Origin: Paracoccaceae bacterium
GTDB taxonomy: Bacteria > Pseudomonadota > Alphaproteobacteria > Rhodobacterales > Rhodobacteraceae
Length of the DNA stretch: 5,980 bases
NCBI GenBank assembly: GCA_007120685.1
Contig: SKNG01000167.1
Coordinates: 1-5,980, forward strand
Reading direction: 5' to 3'
A program made the translations under genes and the position numbers. Below the pieces are notes generated by a model that saw only the letters and a program-made list of their open reading frames with translations, ran no database searches and was not told where the DNA came from. Below are positions 4,331-5,980 of this stretch, one piece after another (position 1 is the first letter of the stretch; each line of letters starts with the position of its first letter).

Positions 4331-4770
4331 CGGGATATCCGGCCGATGATAGCGCCTGCGGCGCGGTCAATCAGCGTGACAACGTCGTCGAAGTTGCCCT
4401 CGAAATACGGGTCCGGCACATCGCCGCCGATACCGGCTTCGTCAAGATAACGCACCAGGCGCGCTCGTGACCCGTCAGGGACACGGCGCCGCGCATCGGC
4501 GAGGTTCGCGGCATCCATCGCCAGGATCAGGTCGAACTCGTGGAAATCCGAAGCCGCCAGTTGCCGTGCGCGCTGGTCCGACAGGTCAAAGCCCTGAGCC
4601 AGGGCGGCAGCCTGCATCCGTGCATCGGGCGGCTGGCCGACATGCCAGTTGCCGGTGCCGGCGCTGTCGATTTCCAGATCCAGCCCCGCCCGGGCGGCAT
4701 GGGCGCTCAGCACCGCCTCACCCGTGGGCGAGCGGCAGATATTGCCCAGACACAGGCACAGGATCCTCAT
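4321..4770 (-). CDS. Low-molecular-weight protein tyrosine phosphatase
   Basis: The 149-residue cytoplasmic protein has the usual length of this family. It begins MRILCLCLGNICRSPTGEAV, with the phosphate-binding loop C-x5-R: nucleophile Cys7 and Arg13, followed by Ser14. The general acid is Asp120 in VPDPYFEG (118-125). DSAGTGNWHVG (35-45) is the second conserved family segment. It hydrolyses phosphotyrosine or similar phosphomonoesters through a cysteinyl-phosphate intermediate; in bacteria such enzymes often act on tyrosine kinases of polysaccharide export, but no kinase gene is in view. Arsenate reductases share the fold, but the DPY motif and intact family segments favour a phosphatase. 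The start at 4770 overlaps the transporter stop by ATGA and has an exceptionally complete ribosome binding site, so it is the last gene of the operon and probably well translated. Confidence 0.92.
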   Translation of the reverse strand: MRILCLCLGNICRSPTGEAVLSAHAARAGLDLEIDSAGTGNWHVGQPPDARMQAAALAQGFDLSDQRARQLAASDFHEFDLILAMDAANLADARRRVPDGSRARLVRYLDEAGIGGDVPDPYFEGNFDDVVTLIDRAAGAIIGRISRAP

Positions 4771-5660
4771 GGTGCACCTCCTTTGGCTTGGCCCCCTTCC
4801 ACCTGCCGCGCCCGCCACAGGGTAAAGAGCCCGGCCATGACCACGATCACCGTGCCGAGTGCGACGTTGGGGCGCAGTACCTCGCCCATCAGCCCGATGC
4901 CGATGATGCTGATAAAGACCAGTTGCAGATAGGCGAAGGGCTGGATGGCGCTTGCCTCGGCAACCTCGTAGGCGCGGATCAGCAGGTAATGGCTGACCGC
5001 CGCCGTCAGGCACAACAGCCCCATCCAGCCCCAATCGGCCGGCGCCAGCGGTTCCCAGAACCAGATGCCGATCGCGGTGATGAATGCGCCCCCCGCCGTG
5101 CCCGTCCAGAAGAAGCTGACCGCGGCGCTGTCCTCGCTGGCCACATAGCGGGTCAGCAGGCCGTAAAGCGCGAACATCAGCGCCGCCAGCAGCGGCACCA
5201 GTGCGCGCGGGTCGAAGACGCCCAAGCCCGGCTGCAGGATGATCAGCACGCCCAGAAAACCGATGCCGATGGCCGTCCAGCGCCGCCAGCCCACCCGCTC
5301 GCCCAGCAGCGGGCCGGACAGGGCGGCGATCAAGAGCGGGTAGACGGCGAACACCGCGTGGCTTTCGATCAGGCCCAGCAATACGAAGGCCAGCACCATC
5401 ACGCAGACCTCGGCCGCCAGGATGATCCCGCGCGCGGCCTGCACGAAAGGACGGCGGGTGCGGGCGGCGGCGGCGATGCCGCCGGCCTTGCGCGCGGCGA
5501 TGGCGATGACGAAGGCAGCGAAGAACCAGTAGCGCACCATGATGACCATCAGCACGTTGTATTCGCTGGCCAGATGGCGCGAGATGGCGTCCTGCACGGC
5601 GAAGATGAACATCGCGCCGACCATCAGCCAGACCCCGGTGCGGTAGTTCTGTGCTCTCAT
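4767..5660 (-). CDS. EamA/DMT-family inner-membrane transporter
   Basis: The 297-residue protein shows the ten-helix, two-repeat plan of the drug/metabolite transporter superfamily. Membrane segments lie near 9-25, 36-55, 77-95, 98-118, 127-143, 153-170, 181-200, 211-229, 239-258 and 266-283. The first EamA repeat ends with the typical GPLLGERVGWRRWTAIGIGF (116-135), and the second with IQPFAYLQLVFISIIGIGLM (239-258) followed by GE at 259-260. It starts MRAQNYRTGVWLMVGAMFIF; the preferred ATG (5658-5660) overlaps the mnmD stop as ATGA and has GGAGG at 5668-5672. The same frame stays open upstream to 5840, but that stretch is Arg/His-rich and overlaps mnmD in another frame, so it is not used. 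The substrate is unknown: relatives move amino acids, nucleotide derivatives or S-adenosylmethionine. It sits between mnmD and the phosphatase in one operon. Confidence 0.9.
   Translation of the reverse strand: MRAQNYRTGVWLMVGAMFIFAVQDAISRHLASEYNVLMVIMVRYWFFAAFVIAIAARKAGGIAAAARTRRPFVQAARGIILAAEVCVMVLAFVLLGLIESHAVFAVYPLLIAALSGPLLGERVGWRRWTAIGIGFLGVLIILQPGLGVFDPRALVPLLAALMFALYGLLTRYVASEDSAAVSFFWTGTAGGAFITAIGIWFWEPLAPADWGWMGLLCLTAAVSHYLLIRAYEVAEASAIQPFAYLQLVFISIIGIGLMGEVLRPNVALGTVIVVMAGLFTLWRARQVEGGQAKGGAP
4775..4784 (-). promoter_or_regulatory. Ten-base perfect ribosome binding site inside the transporter gene
   Basis: On the minus strand, AAAGGAGGTG then CACC precede the phosphatase ATG at 4770. 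The ten bases are fully complementary to the CACCTCCTTT anti-Shine-Dalgarno end of typical 16S rRNA. They also encode Lys-Gly-Gly near the transporter C-terminus. Confidence 0.8.
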
Positions 5661-5980
5661 GCCTGCGCCTCCAGCCGCCCGGCGGTCATGTGGCGCTTGC
5701 GGCCGAAGCCGGGCGGGCGGGTGACGGTGAAGCCCGCATCCGCCAGCGCACGGCGCACATGGCCGGCGGCGGTGAAGCTGGCGCAGGTGCCGCCCGGCAC
5801 GGTGCGGGCGGCGACGGCGGCCATCAGGCCCTGCCCCCACATCTCCGGGTTGCGGGCCGGCGCGAAGCCGTCAAGGAACCAGGCGTCGGCCTGCCCCTGC
5901 CAGCGCGGCAGGATCTCACGCGCGTCACCTATATTCACCTCTGCCACGATGCCCGGCAGGGTCAGCCGCCGAACCGGGCC
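5657..5980 (-). CDS. mnmD: tRNA (mnm5s2U34)-methyltransferase MnmD, C-terminal part (5' end outside window)
   Basis: The 107 visible residues match the methyltransferase domain of MnmC/MnmD: ADAWFLDGFAPARNPEMW (31-48) is its hallmark, followed by VPGGTCASFTAAGHVRRALA (61-80) and PGFGRKRHM (90-98). The enzyme transfers a methyl group from S-adenosylmethionine to 5-aminomethyl-2-thiouridine at tRNA wobble position 34, completing mnm5s2U. In gammaproteobacterial MnmC this domain is fused to a C-terminal FAD-dependent oxidase; here the protein stops about nine residues after GFGRKRHM, so it is a stand-alone MnmD. The N-terminus, with the SAM-binding loop, lies beyond position 5980; the frame is open to the edge, and the internal GTG at 5947 is not the start. 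The stop overlaps the transporter start by ATGA. A partner oxidase gene would have to lie elsewhere. Confidence 0.93.
   Translation of the reverse strand, partial: GPVRRLTLPGIVAEVNIGDAREILPRWQGQADAWFLDGFAPARNPEMWGQGLMAAVAARTVPGGTCASFTAAGHVRRALADAGFTVTRPPGFGRKRHMTAGRLEAQA

Noticed and set aside
3278..4370. Minus-strand open frames (3278-3868 and 3723-4370) over the GMC start, the intergenic region and the secreted-protein gene
   Set aside because: Shifted-frame translations without motifs; they conflict with the well-supported GMC and secreted-protein genes.
4771..5034. N-terminal extension of the phosphatase
   Set aside because: The family starts within a few residues of the phosphate-binding loop, and the perfect ribosome binding site at 4775-4784 fixes the start at 4770.
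5661..5840. N-terminal extension of the EamA transporter
   Set aside because: The added 60 residues are Arg/His/Pro-rich and lie over conserved mnmD sequence in another frame; ATG 5660 has a ribosome binding site and an ATGA overlap.
4767..5980. Idea that the EamA protein imports S-adenosylmethionine for MnmD
   Set aside because: Some DMT members carry S-adenosylmethionine, but those are mainly from intracellular bacteria that cannot make it, and nothing in this sequence points to that substrate.
1..5980. CRISPR arrays, insertion sequences, tRNA or rRNA genes, toxin-antitoxin or phage-defence modules
   Set aside because: No regularly spaced direct repeats, transposase motifs, tRNA-like cloverleaf or defence domains were seen; the one 60-residue orphan has no partner gene overlapping or beside it that would suggest a toxin-antitoxin pair.

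Overview
This 5980-base window looks like chromosomal DNA from a high-GC alphaproteobacterium, most likely of the Rhodobacterales (Paracoccus/Rhodobacter-like). The evidence is the strong G/C bias at third codon positions, tightly packed genes with short overlaps, and a family of small secreted protein (start 4002) that I know mainly from that order. I see no rRNA, tRNA, CRISPR array, insertion sequence or phage gene. It reads as an ordinary housekeeping/metabolic neighbourhood, not a dedicated accessory island.

Layout. (1) Left edge: the N-terminus of a LysR-type regulator on the minus strand, cut by the window, diverges from an atypical NAD(P)-binding epimerase/reductase gene on the plus strand. 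A near-perfect 18-bp palindrome covers the regulator's start codon. (2) Next on the plus strand come a seven-helix membrane hydrolase of the alkaline ceramidase (CREST) family and a 60-residue charged protein of unknown function with a very strong ribosome binding site. (3) A choline-dehydrogenase-like GMC flavoenzyme on the minus strand converges on the small gene with a 7-base gap; a hairpin covers both stop codons. (4) The flavoenzyme diverges from a small secreted cysteine-containing protein across 212 bases that hold several inverted repeats. One of these lies in the -35/-10 spacer of the best candidate promoter for the flavoenzyme. (5) The right third is a minus-strand operon, read from the right edge: mnmD (tRNA wobble-uridine methyltransferase, 5' part missing), an EamA/DMT-family transporter, and a low-molecular-weight protein tyrosine phosphatase. 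Both junctions are 4-base ATGA overlaps, so the three are probably translationally coupled.

How the genes work together. Only the right-hand operon is a convincing transcriptional unit, and its products (tRNA modification, small-molecule export or import, phosphotyrosine hydrolysis) have no obvious shared pathway. The LysR gene probably controls the divergent epimerase gene. The ceramidase-like enzyme and the GMC dehydrogenase could both act on lipid- or choline-related amino alcohols, but nothing in the sequence ties them together. I found no clear undescribed multi-gene system. The most checkable novelties are the operator-like repeats, the probable leaderless LysR start, the stop-codon hairpins at both convergent junctions, and the uncharacterised small proteins.
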